Source of the DNA: Alphaproteobacteria bacterium
GTDB lineage: Bacteria; Myxococcota_A; UBA796; GCA-2862545
Assembly: GCA_020632885.1 (NCBI GenBank)
Contig: JACKEQ010000015.1
Location: 62,001 to 126,000 of the forward strand
Direction of reading: 5' to 3'
Length of the DNA: 64,000 bases
Shown here: positions 13,555-21,651 of the stretch, one piece after another
Position numbering within the stretch: position 1 is the stretch's first letter
Layout: every line of letters starts with the position of its first letter
Position numbers and translations under genes: made by a program
The notes under the pieces: generated by a model
Told to the model about the DNA's origin: nothing
Databases searched by the model: none
What the model saw: only the letters and a program-made list of their open reading frames with translations

Positions 13555-14093
13555 CCAACGTCGTGCCCTTCCCCACCCCACCCCGACAGGCCGAAGAGCT
13601 CGACCTCGGCGCGCTGTTCGACGCGCACGGGGCCTGGCTGCTGCGGGTCACCGAGCGCCTGTGCGGCCGGCGCGACCTGGCCGAGGACCTCGTCCAGGAG
13701 ATCTTCCTGGTGGCCTGGAAGCGGCGCCACGAGATCGAGGACATGCAGGGCATCCGCACCTGGCTCTACCGGGTGGCCGTGAACGTCGTGCGCCACCGTC
13801 ACCGCAGCGAGAACCGCTACGGGAACGTCCTCGCGCGGTTCAAGCATCTCCTCTGGGGAACGACGTCCGGCGCCGACGTCAGCCTCGAGCGTTACCAACG
13901 GGGACAGCAGGTGCACGACATCATCGCGAAGCTCTCGCCCAAGCAGCGGGAGGTGTTCGTGCTCTACGAGCTCGAGGAGCTCGAGGGAGCCGAGATCGCC
14001 GCCATCCTCGACATCTCCGTCAACACCGTGTGGAGCCGGCTCCGGCTGGCCCGCGCCGCCTTCAAGACCCACTGGGAGGAGGTGAGCCCATGA
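13551..14093 (+). CDS. ECF-type RNA polymerase sigma factor
   Basis: 180 aa from the ATG at 13551, chosen because it forms ATGA with the upstream stop; an in-frame ATG 18 bases earlier is less likely. Region 2 contains DLAEDLVQEIFLVAW and IRTWLYRVAVNV. Region 4 contains LSPKQREVFVLYELEELEGAEIAAIL and a helix-turn-helix ending SVNTVWSRLRLARAAF. There is no long C-terminal extension. It should direct polymerase to a small regulon that probably includes this operon. The next gene overlaps by ATGA and may encode its membrane-bound regulator. Confidence 0.93.
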   Translation: MTNVVPFPTPPRQAEELDLGALFDAHGAWLLRVTERLCGRRDLAEDLVQEIFLVAWKRRHEIEDMQGIRTWLYRVAVNVVRHRHRSENRYGNVLARFKHLLWGTTSGADVSLERYQRGQQVHDIIAKLSPKQREVFVLYELEELEGAEIAAILDISVNTVWSRLRLARAAFKTHWEEVSP

Positions 14094-14947
14094 ACGAGCC
14101 CCGCCGCCTCCGCGAGGACCCCGAGCTCCGCCAGGCCTTCGAGGACGAGCGTCTCGCGCTCGGTCCCCACGACCTCGCCGCCCTGCGCGCCCGGGTCGTC
14201 GCCGGCAGCCCGGTGCCCGCAACGCCTTCCGGGCCCCGTTGGCCCACCCTCGTGGGGATCTCCGGTCTCACGGCCGCCCTGGTCAGCGTCGCCCTCTGGG
14301 CGATCCTGCCGTCGGGGCCGGTGATCCCGCCTCCTCAGTCGACCCCCGCGCCGCCCGTGCTCCTGGTGGGGGAGCCCCGCATGCCCACGCGGGTGGCGGT
14401 GCCGGGGGTCGACACGGAGGATCCCGTGGAGCCGGATCTGCCGGCTCCCGCGCCCGTCGTCGCCCCGGTTGAGGTCGGCACGGTCCAGGCGCCCGAGCCG
14501 GTGGAGACGGTCGAGACCCCGGCCGTCCCGGAGCCGGCCCCCGTGGACCACGGGCTCCGGATGACCGCGCCGCGCGCGGACCTCCAGGCCGAGCTCGAGG
14601 ACTACAACCGGGCCCTCGACGCCGCGAGCGCATCCCGCTGGTCGGAGGCGCGCGAGCGCTACGCCGCGTACCTCGAGGCCTGGCCGAGCGGGCGCCTGCG
14701 CGACGAGGCCCAGCTCGGGCTGCTCGGCGCGCTGGTCCGGTCCGACAGGCCCGGCGAGGCGGAGTCCCTGGCCACCCGGCTGCTCGCCGACCCCGCCCTG
14801 GCGCGACGCGCCGAGGACATCCGGCTGCTCCGGGCCGAGGCCCTGGTGGAGCTCGACCGCTGCGACGACGCGCTGGCGGTGCTCGAGGACGTGCGGCGAT
14901 CGGCGCGCGTCACCGCTGTCAGGAACGCCTGCCGCCGCAAGCGATGA
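14090..14947 (+). CDS. Single-pass membrane protein with periplasmic TPR-like domain; candidate anti-sigma partner
   Basis: 285 aa. The ATG overlaps the sigma factor stop (ATGA). Layout: about 45 cytoplasmic residues (acidic and basic, helical), one membrane segment near 50-70 (LVGISGLTAALVSVALWAIL), a Pro/Val-rich linker to about 150, then helical tetratricopeptide-like repeats (DYNRALDAASASRWSEA, AYLEAWPSG, LLRAEALVELDRCDDAL). This topology and position fit an anti-sigma factor that senses the envelope, but no zinc-finger or RskA motif is visible, so the role is inferred. Confidence 0.75.
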   Translation: MNEPRRLREDPELRQAFEDERLALGPHDLAALRARVVAGSPVPATPSGPRWPTLVGISGLTAALVSVALWAILPSGPVIPPPQSTPAPPVLLVGEPRMPTRVAVPGVDTEDPVEPDLPAPAPVVAPVEVGTVQAPEPVETVETPAVPEPAPVDHGLRMTAPRADLQAELEDYNRALDAASASRWSEARERYAAYLEAWPSGRLRDEAQLGLLGALVRSDRPGEAESLATRLLADPALARRAEDIRLLRAEALVELDRCDDALAVLEDVRRSARVTAVRNACRRKR

Positions 14948-14961
14948 GGCCTCGCGGGCGC

Positions 14962-14967
14962 TATGGT
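14962..14967 (+). promoter_or_regulatory. Possible -10 element (TATGGT) for a leaderless start
   Basis: TATGGT ends 6 bases before the ATG at 14974, and no Shine-Dalgarno sequence lies between. The spacing would put the transcript start at or next to the start codon. No clear -35 is visible. Confidence 0.35.
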
Positions 14968-14973
14968 CGATCC

Positions 14974-16041
14974 ATGCGCGCTCCGTGGCTCCTGGCGCTC
15001 GTCGCCAGCGGGTGCATCATCGACGCCGACATCGGCGAGCCCCAGGACGACGACCGGGACGGGTTCGCCCTCGGTGAGGACTGCGACGACACCGACCCCG
15101 ACGTGAACCCGGAGGCCGTCGAGGTCTGCGACGCCGTCGACAACGACTGCAACGACGCCGTCGACGACCAGCACGTCTGCGACCGCACGGTGAGCTTCCG
15201 TCAGGCGTCCACCCTCGACGTGCTGCTCGTGATCGACGACAGCTCGTCCATGCTGGAGTTCCAGGAGCGCATGGCGGACGGGCTCGCCGAGCTGCTGGCA
15301 CCCATCACGGGCCTCGACGCGGACACCCACGTCGGCGTGGTGACGATGGACATGGACGACCCGCTCGCGTCGGGCAGGCTCCGGTCCTACGCAGGCGAGC
15401 GCTGGATCGCGAGCAACACGCCGGCCGAGGAGGTCGCGGTCTGGACGGACGGCGTCCTGCTGGCCGGGGAGGCCGGGAGCGGCACGGAGGCCGGCGTGGA
15501 CGCGGCCATCGCCGCACTCACCACCCACCGGCTCGGTGCGAACGACGGGTTCCGGCGGCTCGGCGCGCACCTCACGGTCATCGCGCTCACGAGCGAAGCC
15601 GACCAGAGCGCCGCCACCCTCGACGACGCGCTGGACGCCCTGTCCTCGGTGGCCTCGAGCTTCACCTGGCACGCCATCGTGCCCACGGGCGATCTGGGCT
15701 GCATGGACGGCCTCGTGGCCCAGAAGCACGTGGATCTGGCGACGCTGACGGGCGGCACGTCCCGGTCGATCTGCACCCCGGAGTTCGGGGGCTTCCTCGA
15801 CGCCATCGGCCAGATCTCCGCGCAGGAGGGGCTCCAGCGTCGCTTCCTGCTGCCGGGCACGGCAGAGCCCGGGTCGGTGCAGGTGGACGTGGTGCTGCCC
15901 ACGAGCAACACCGTGCGTCCGCTGGACCCCGACGAGATCAACCTCTCGTCGGACGCGACGGAGGTGGTGCTCGTGAACCCGCCACCCGCGGGGAGCGCCA
16001 TCACGATCCGGTACCGGCACCTGCCGCCCCGCATCCCGTGA
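14974..16041 (+). CDS. Lipoprotein with one MopE unit and a von Willebrand factor A domain
   Basis: 355 aa from ATG 14974; an in-frame ATG 30 bases upstream gives a poorer signal. MRAPWLLALVASGC is a lipoprotein-type signal (Cys14). One MopE unit spans about 25-69. The vWA domain starts near 80 with a complete MIDAS motif (VIDDSSS, Asp88, Ser90, Ser92) and continues with ADTHVGVVTMD and LTVIALTSEADQS. Such vWA lipoproteins are common in myxobacteria and probably bind ligands through a divalent metal on the outer membrane. It ends 4 bases from the convergent AAA+ gene. Confidence 0.85.
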   Translation: MRAPWLLALVASGCIIDADIGEPQDDDRDGFALGEDCDDTDPDVNPEAVEVCDAVDNDCNDAVDDQHVCDRTVSFRQASTLDVLLVIDDSSSMLEFQERMADGLAELLAPITGLDADTHVGVVTMDMDDPLASGRLRSYAGERWIASNTPAEEVAVWTDGVLLAGEAGSGTEAGVDAAIAALTTHRLGANDGFRRLGAHLTVIALTSEADQSAATLDDALDALSSVASSFTWHAIVPTGDLGCMDGLVAQKHVDLATLTGGTSRSICTPEFGGFLDAIGQISAQEGLQRRFLLPGTAEPGSVQVDVVLPTSNTVRPLDPDEINLSSDATEVVLVNPPPAGSAITIRYRHLPPRIP

Positions 16042-16045
16042 GCGG

Positions 16046-17266
16046 TCAGTCCTCCGGTGGGCCCTCCGTCCCCACCTGATCCCGGAGCACCCCCAGCGCC
16101 TCCCGGACGTGCGGGAGCAGCGACCCCTCCCCGCCCGCCGCGACCCAGCCGAGCATCCCGGCCACCAGCAGCTCCTGCAGGAACGCGTACGAGAACCCCG
16201 CCGTCTCCGCCGCCACCGTGCGACGCGCGACCTCGCCGAGCCGCACGTCCGCGTGGGTCGAGCGTCCGTCCCAGCGCTCCAGCCACCGGATCCGCTCGGC
16301 ACGGCCGGGCAGCGCGAACGTGTACCGGCGATCGAAGCGGCTCGGACGGTCCCGGAGCGCCGGATCCAGCCGCTCGGGCCAGTTCGTCGAGGCGAGCACG
16401 ATCACCCCCGTGTTGTCGGTGAGCCCGTCCAGCTCGTTCAGGAAGAACGACTTCGACTTCTCGGTCACCAGGGCGTCGAGGTCCTCGAGCACCACCACGC
16501 ACGGCGCGATCAGGCGGGCGCGCCGGAACACCGCGCGGATGCCGGCCTCGGGAGCCTCCTGGTAGCCCTGCTCGAAGCTCTTCACGTAGATGACGGGCAG
16601 CGCGAGCTCGCGCAGGAGCCCGCGGATGCAGTGGGTCTTCCCGTTCCCCGGCGGCCCCACCAGCAGGGCCCCCCTACGCCACGGCAGACCCAGCGACGCA
16701 TAGGTCTCCCGGGCGCCGAGGAAGGCGCGCAGGTCGCGGACCATGCCCTCCAACATGCCGTCGGGGAGCACGAGGTCCTCCAGACTCGACCGCTGGATGG
16801 CGGCGTGGAGGGCGGGACTGCGCTCCCAGCCCGCCGAGTACACGAGCACCTCCCCGCGCACGTCGTTCGCCAGCTCCAGCGCGAACACCGCGAACCGCCC
16901 GAGCGAAGCGTCGTCGTCGCCGATCAGGAACGTCCGCTGGAACTCGCAGAACCTCTGGTGCCAGGTGACCTGCACCACCTCCACCGTGCCACCTTCCCAG
17001 GGAAGCGCCAGGTGTCCCTGGAGCAGGTCCTCCGCCAGGGGCTCTCCATCCCCCTCCCACGCATGGGTCCGGATGGTGGCCAGGGGTGCCAGGGATCGAG
17101 CCTCCAGGCCGCTGCGCTCCAGCACCACTGCGACGTCCAGCGGCTCCTCGAGCTCCATCACCGCCCGATCCACGAAGTGCTCCCGCACCGCGCGCGAGAC
17201 CCTCGTGAGCACCGCATGGGCGGGTCCCCCCACCGCCTCCCCGATCGCATCCCACAGCACGTCCAT
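16046..17266 (-). CDS. BCS1-like AAA+ ATPase with own N-terminal domain
   Basis: 406 aa, ATG preceded by GGGAGGGG. Residues 1-170 form a mixed domain with no recognised match. It is followed by an AAA+ module: Walker A GPPGNGKT 204-211, Walker B VVVLEDLD 257-264, sensor 1 ASTNWP, and the arginine-finger region RDRPSRFDRRY. The layout (an N-terminal beta domain, a link of the type RDLRAFLGARETYASLGLPWRRGALLVGPPGNGKT, then AAA+) resembles bacterial BCS1/CDC48-like stand-alone ATPases. These use ATP to move or remodel a protein; the substrate is unknown. There is no membrane segment. A TATCCT on the minus strand at 17284-17289 may be its -10. Confidence 0.8.
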   Translation of the reverse strand: MDVLWDAIGEAVGGPAHAVLTRVSRAVREHFVDRAVMELEEPLDVAVVLERSGLEARSLAPLATIRTHAWEGDGEPLAEDLLQGHLALPWEGGTVEVVQVTWHQRFCEFQRTFLIGDDDASLGRFAVFALELANDVRGEVLVYSAGWERSPALHAAIQRSSLEDLVLPDGMLEGMVRDLRAFLGARETYASLGLPWRRGALLVGPPGNGKTHCIRGLLRELALPVIYVKSFEQGYQEAPEAGIRAVFRRARLIAPCVVVLEDLDALVTEKSKSFFLNELDGLTDNTGVIVLASTNWPERLDPALRDRPSRFDRRYTFALPGRAERIRWLERWDGRSTHADVRLGEVARRTVAAETAGFSYAFLQELLVAGMLGWVAAGGEGSLLPHVREALGVLRDQVGTEGPPED

Positions 17267-17298
17267 GTCCCCTCCCGACCTGCAGGATAGGCCAGGCC

Positions 17299-17787
17299 AT
17301 GATCCGCGTCGCCCGCCCCGGAGATCTCGCCGTCCTCGGTCCCGTCGAGCACGACGCCGCCACGCGCTACGCCGAGATCGGGCTCCCGGGTGACTTCGCC
17401 TGCCTCCCCCTCACCTGTTTGGAGGAGGGAGCGCGCGCCGGCCTGTTGTTCGTCCTCGATCTCGAGGGACCCGCGGGCTTCGCCCTCTGCCAGGCGTACG
17501 CCGATGGCCTGCACCTCCGCGAGCTCGATGTCGTCCGGGCCCACCAGGGCCGGGGCCACGGCACCCTCCTCCTCGACCGGGTCGCCCGGGAGGCCCTCGA
17601 CCGGGGTCTGCCCCGCGTCACCCTCACGACCTTCCGCGATGTGCCGTTCAACGCGCCCTGGTACGTCAGCCGCGGCTTCCGGGTGCTCGAGCCCACCGGC
17701 TGGCTGGCCGCCATCCGCGCCGAGGAGCGAGAGGCGGGGCTCGACGCGTGGCCCCGGGTCGCGATGGAGCGGGTGCTCGCGGGATAG
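17299..17787 (+). CDS. GNAT family N-acetyltransferase
   Basis: 162 aa. The acetyl-CoA pyrophosphate loop is QGRGHGTLLLDRV at about 94-106, followed by the beta-5 segment PRVTLTTFRDVPFNAPWYVSRGFRVL, typical of GNATs acting on small amines or protein N-termini. The substrate cannot be told. The ATG at 17299 has a weak AGGA upstream, and the gene is divergent from the AAA+ gene. The glycosidase gene starts 11 bases after its stop. Confidence 0.85.
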   Translation: MIRVARPGDLAVLGPVEHDAATRYAEIGLPGDFACLPLTCLEEGARAGLLFVLDLEGPAGFALCQAYADGLHLRELDVVRAHQGRGHGTLLLDRVAREALDRGLPRVTLTTFRDVPFNAPWYVSRGFRVLEPTGWLAAIRAEEREAGLDAWPRVAMERVLAG

Positions 17788-17790
17788 AGT
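17785..17790 (+). promoter_or_regulatory. Possible -10 element (TAGAGT) for a leaderless start
   Basis: TAGAGT overlaps the stop codon of the GNAT gene and ends 8 bases before the GTG at 17799. No ribosome site is visible in the 11-base gap, so a leaderless transcript is plausible. Confidence 0.3.
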
Positions 17791-17798
17791 GCGGTCCC

Positions 17799-19823
17799 GT
17801 GGAGCTCCCCGTGTTCGTCGTCACCCTGCTCGCCTGTCTGGAGCCCGCGCGCCTCGACGCCGGTGAGGCCGTCGTGAGCGTGCTGCAGGACGGCTCCATG
17901 GAGCTCGTCGTGGGTGGGCGGACGACGTTCGCCACTGCCGGGCCCATCGAGGGCCGCGACTTCGAGGAGGGCGTGGAGAGCGCCCTCGGCATCTGGCGGT
18001 TCTCGCGCGAGGGCTACGCGTCCACGCCCTACGACCGGACGGTGGGGCGCGAAGACGGCGCGCTGGTGCTCGAGTCCCCCGGGTCCCGCACCGCCGACCT
18101 CCGCGTCGAGGCCGTCCCCGGCGGCACGCGCATCACGCTCACGCCCGACCAGGCGCACACGAGCCTGGCCGTCCCGGTCCGCTGCGACGGCACGTTCCAC
18201 GGGTTCGGCGCGCAGATGCACGTCACCGACCAGAAGGGCGAGCCCCCGTTCGACCTGTTCGTCAGCGAGCAGGGCATCGGGCGCACGGGCGACCTGTACT
18301 TCTTCACGGGCGACCGCCACACGTCGTACTTCCCGATGCCCTGGTACATCGACGCCCGCGGGTTCGGCGTGCTCTTCCACACCGACCACCGCACCCACGT
18401 CGACCTCTGCAGCACCGACGCGGACGTCGCGTGGATCGAGCCCGTCGCGGGCGAGCCCCTCGCCTTCACCGTGTTCCACGGGCCCACGATCCCGGACGTG
18501 ATCCGGCAGCTCGGCGACGCCATCGGCCGTCCCACGCGCCCGCCAGACTGGGCGTTCACCGGTGCGTGGATGATGAGCCAGGGTGGGCCCGCAGCGCTCT
18601 GGGATCAGCTCGACGCCATCGAGGCCGCCGGCATCCCCACCACGGCCATCTGGCTCCAGGACTGGACCGGCGCGCGCCAGAACCTCGGCGGCGGCTACGG
18701 TGTCCAGTACCGCTGGGAGGGCGACCAGGGGCCGGGCGGCCTGTATCCGTGGCTCCCGTCGACGGTCGCGCGCGTGAAGGCCCGCGGCTACCGGGTGCTC
18801 GGGTACGTGAACCCGTTCGTGGACCCCGCCCTCCAGCACTGGCCGGAGATGGTGGAGCGCGGCATGCTCCCGCTCCGCCCGGAGTCCGACGAGGTCTGCA
18901 CGTTCATCGGTCCCCGCGGCGACATGACCACGGCCGACCTCTCGAACCCCGCCACCCAGCGGTACATCGCGCGCCGGCTGGCCCGCGCGGTGGAGGACGT
19001 CGGGCTGGACGGCTGGATGGCCGACTTCGGCGAGTGGCTCCCGCTCGACTGCCGCATCGCGGAGGGCGACGCGCGCGCCTTCCACAACCGCTACCCCGAG
19101 GCCTGGCAGCGCATCACCCGCGAGGTGATGGACGACCTGCGGCCCGACGGTGACTGGGTGATGTTCGCGCGGTCCGGGTGGACCGGCGTGCACGAGGTCG
19201 CCCAGATCCACTGGGTGGGCGACCAGGAGGCAGACTTCGAGCTCACCGACGGCCTGCCCACGGTCGTCCCCGCCATGCTGAACCTCGGCCTGTCGGGGCA
19301 GCCGTTCGTCACCCACGACATCGCGGGCTTCTCGGGCGGCCCGTCCACACCGGAGCTCTACCGTCGCTGGACCGAGCTGGGCGCGTTCACACCGATCTTC
19401 CGCACCCACGACGGCAACGACCGCGCGAACAACCACCGCTGGGACACCGACCCCGACACCACCGCGTTCTTCGCGCGGTTCGCCCGCCTGCACGAGGCCC
19501 TGGGGCCCGACCTCCTCCGCATCGCCGACGAGGCCGCCACCACGGGCATGCCGATGGTCCGGCACCTCCTCCTGCACTTCCCGACCGACCCCGAGGTCAC
19601 CGCCATCTCCGACCAGTACATGCTCGGTTCCGAGCTGCTCGTGGCTCCCGTGCTCACCGAGGGCGCCACGTCCCGGAGGCTCTACCTGCCCGAGGGCGAC
19701 TGGTACGACGTCTGGACCGGCACGCTCCACGTGGGCCCCGCGTGGATCGACCACACCGCCCCGATCGGCAGCCCGCCCGTGTTCTCGCGTACGATGGATC
19801 GCGACGATCTCCGGGGGATCTGA
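17799..19823 (+). CDS. Glycoside hydrolase family 31 protein, probable lipoprotein
   Basis: 674 aa from GTG 17799, which gives a short signal with LLAC. Family 31 features: an N-terminal beta-sandwich, a TIM barrel starting near PPDWAFTGAWMMSQGG, the nucleophile Asp409 in WMADFGEWLP and the acid/base Asp475 in GDQEADF. The 66-residue spacing and the flanking sequence are close to the sulfoquinovosidase YihQ (Asp405, Asp472). However, where YihQ has the sulfonate-binding Arg and Trp (KRVMW), this protein has a Tyr-Gly-Val-Gln-Tyr stretch, so sulfoquinovose is not assured. Probably an exported alpha-glycosidase for a sugar glycoside. The next gene starts one base after the stop. Confidence 0.88.
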   Translation: MELPVFVVTLLACLEPARLDAGEAVVSVLQDGSMELVVGGRTTFATAGPIEGRDFEEGVESALGIWRFSREGYASTPYDRTVGREDGALVLESPGSRTADLRVEAVPGGTRITLTPDQAHTSLAVPVRCDGTFHGFGAQMHVTDQKGEPPFDLFVSEQGIGRTGDLYFFTGDRHTSYFPMPWYIDARGFGVLFHTDHRTHVDLCSTDADVAWIEPVAGEPLAFTVFHGPTIPDVIRQLGDAIGRPTRPPDWAFTGAWMMSQGGPAALWDQLDAIEAAGIPTTAIWLQDWTGARQNLGGGYGVQYRWEGDQGPGGLYPWLPSTVARVKARGYRVLGYVNPFVDPALQHWPEMVERGMLPLRPESDEVCTFIGPRGDMTTADLSNPATQRYIARRLARAVEDVGLDGWMADFGEWLPLDCRIAEGDARAFHNRYPEAWQRITREVMDDLRPDGDWVMFARSGWTGVHEVAQIHWVGDQEADFELTDGLPTVVPAMLNLGLSGQPFVTHDIAGFSGGPSTPELYRRWTELGAFTPIFRTHDGNDRANNHRWDTDPDTTAFFARFARLHEALGPDLLRIADEAATTGMPMVRHLLLHFPTDPEVTAISDQYMLGSELLVAPVLTEGATSRRLYLPEGDWYDVWTGTLHVGPAWIDHTAPIGSPPVFSRTMDRDDLRGI

Positions 19824-19824
19824 C

Positions 19825-20463
19825 ATGGACGACCTCGACCTCCTCCTCGAGCGGCTGCGCACGGACCCCGACGACCCCGAGGGGCGCGCGGTCCTCGCCG
19901 ACTGGCTGCTGGAGCACGACCAGCCCGAGGCCGTCACCTGGCTGGAGCTCGAAGACGCCCACCACCGCGGGGTCCTCGATCTGGAGGGCCGCAGGCGCTT
20001 CGTGGAGCTCGACAAGCGCGTGGACCCCGACCTCCGCACGCGGATCGCCCGCACGCGCGTGGAGAACTGCACGATCGAGCTCCGCGCGAAGTTCGCCTAC
20101 CCGTGCCCGGAGCGCTGGGCGGAGATGAAGCCCACCGCCGACCCGCGTCAGCGGATGTGCGCGGTGTGCGACAAGGCCGTGCACTTCGTGGACACCGTCG
20201 AGGAGGCCCGCCAGCACGCCGTCCGCGACGAGTGTGTGGCGATCTCCCCCGCCCCCGAGCGCCACCCCCACGACCTGAGGCCCCCGGTGCCTCTCCCGGG
20301 AACCTTCATGCCCCCGCCCCGTCCGCCGGTGCCGGGCAAGCCCTTCATGCCCCCGACGCTCGACGGGATCCCGCCGAGTCCGGAACCCCACGGCGACGTC
20401 CCGTCCGAGGAGCCTCCCGAGCCTCCGAAGCGCTCCTGGTGGCAGCGGCTGTTCGGGAGCTAG
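19825..20463 (+). CDS. TIGR02996 repeat-companion protein with Cys-rich motif
   Basis: 212 aa. The N-terminus (DPDDPEGRAVLADWLLEHDQPEA) is the short TIGR02996 domain found in Myxococcota and Planctomycetes. A CTIEL segment and a Cys-x2-Cys motif with a later Cys (RMCAVCDKAVHFV, DECVAI) form a probable small zinc-binding domain. The last 75 residues are Pro-rich and end in KRSWWQRLFGS, an amphipathic tail. There is no signal, so it is cytoplasmic. It starts one base after the glycosidase stop, but a shared role is not evident. Function unknown. Confidence 0.75.
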   Translation: MDDLDLLLERLRTDPDDPEGRAVLADWLLEHDQPEAVTWLELEDAHHRGVLDLEGRRRFVELDKRVDPDLRTRIARTRVENCTIELRAKFAYPCPERWAEMKPTADPRQRMCAVCDKAVHFVDTVEEARQHAVRDECVAISPAPERHPHDLRPPVPLPGTFMPPPRPPVPGKPFMPPTLDGIPPSPEPHGDVPSEEPPEPPKRSWWQRLFGS

Positions 20464-20466
20464 AGC

Positions 20467-21651
20467 TCAGGCGAAGAGCCAGAGCACGCCGAGAGCCGTG
20501 GAGAGCCCCACCCCCGCGGCGCCCACCGCTGGCAGCCAGGTCCGATCCCAGGGGACGAGGTCGAGCGTGGAGGCCGGGAAGGCGAGCTGGTAGACGCCCG
20601 CCGCGACGCGCGCGTACTCCCGGTCGTCCTCGATGATGGAGGGGTCGCTGGCCCAGGCGACGAGGGTCGTGGCGGCCTCGCGGGCTCCCTGGACGACGGC
20701 GAGCACGTCGGCCCAGGCCTTCTCTGCGGTACGGACGGCCTCGAGGGCCCCCAGGGTGGCCCGGTAGCTCTCGGGGCCGTCCTCGATCTGCGAGGTGGTG
20801 TTGTAGTGGTACGTGGCCTGGATGCCCGGGAGACACTCCGAGAGCCGTGCCGCGCTGGCCCGCGCCTCCGCGAGGCCCTCGATGTAGGCGAGGAGATCGT
20901 CGTCGATCCGCGACCCGAGGCTCCACTGGCTCGCGATCTCCGCGAGGGTGTCTGCGGGGACCTCGTCGTCGGTCCCGGTCACCGTGCTCCGCACCAGCCG
21001 CTCGAGGAAGGAGCGCTCCACCCCTTCGAGCTGGCCCAGGTCCACACGACGACCTGCGATCCCCAGCCGTGGGAAGGAGCGCCTCTCGGCGTCCCGCAGC
21101 CAGTCGCGGACGGCGTCGAGGACCGCGGGGATGCGCTCGGGGGCCACGGCATACCAGTGGTCCGTGCTCTGGTACACCTCGCGCGACCGCGTGTGGGTCG
21201 CGGTCTGTCCGTCGCCGTCGACCACGGTCTCGGTGTAGTGCTCGACGTGGTGGTGGTCCTGGCTGGAGTACGTCCAGAGTCCGTCGAGGGCGCCTCGTGC
21301 CTTCGATGCGAGCTCGGCGTTGGCGCGGTAGGGCTCCAGGACCCGCAGCAGCTCGTCCGCACCCGCGTGCACGCGGTCGGCCACGCCCGCGAGGTGATCG
21401 CGCTTGATGCGCTCCTCCACGCTGCCCCCGCGGATCCGGGTCGTGTTCCACGCCTCCGTCACCGTCATGGTCAGATCGTGGACGGCGGCGAAGAACCGCA
21501 CACCGGGGTCTTCCGCGCCGACGACGGCCTCCCCGTGGGACGGGAGCGCGGGGAGCGCGTTCAGGCGGCGCTGCTCGACGCGACGGAGCGCCGCATGGGC
21601 GAGCAGCCCCCCACCTGCACCCGCCGTGGCGGCGAGGAGGAACGCGATCAC
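20467..21651 (-). CDS. Membrane protein of unknown family, tandem paralog A
   Basis: 394 aa. The GTG start (21649-21651) overlaps the stop of paralog B as GTGA. A membrane segment lies at each end (2-20, AFLLAATAGAGGGLLAHAAL; about 372-392), with about 350 helical soluble residues between. It shares with the upstream gene the blocks VHDLTMTVTEAWNTTRIRG, RSFLERLVRSTVT, DEVP, IASQW, ARVA.VY.LAFPASTL. Conservation is far above that of the ends, so the middle is the working part. I do not recognise it. The paired membrane ends suggest a complex of A and B, perhaps a hetero-oligomer in the inner membrane. Confidence 0.75.
   Translation of the reverse strand: MIAFLLAATAGAGGGLLAHAALRRVEQRRLNALPALPSHGEAVVGAEDPGVRFFAAVHDLTMTVTEAWNTTRIRGGSVEERIKRDHLAGVADRVHAGADELLRVLEPYRANAELASKARGALDGLWTYSSQDHHHVEHYTETVVDGDGQTATHTRSREVYQSTDHWYAVAPERIPAVLDAVRDWLRDAERRSFPRLGIAGRRVDLGQLEGVERSFLERLVRSTVTGTDDEVPADTLAEIASQWSLGSRIDDDLLAYIEGLAEARASAARLSECLPGIQATYHYNTTSQIEDGPESYRATLGALEAVRTAEKAWADVLAVVQGAREAATTLVAWASDPSIIEDDREYARVAAGVYQLAFPASTLDLVPWDRTWLPAVGAAGVGLSTALGVLWLFA

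Noticed and set aside
17799..19823. Named sulfoquinovosidase (yihQ)
   Set aside because: Catalytic residues fit but the sulfonate-binding Arg/Trp positions do not, so I kept the family-level call.
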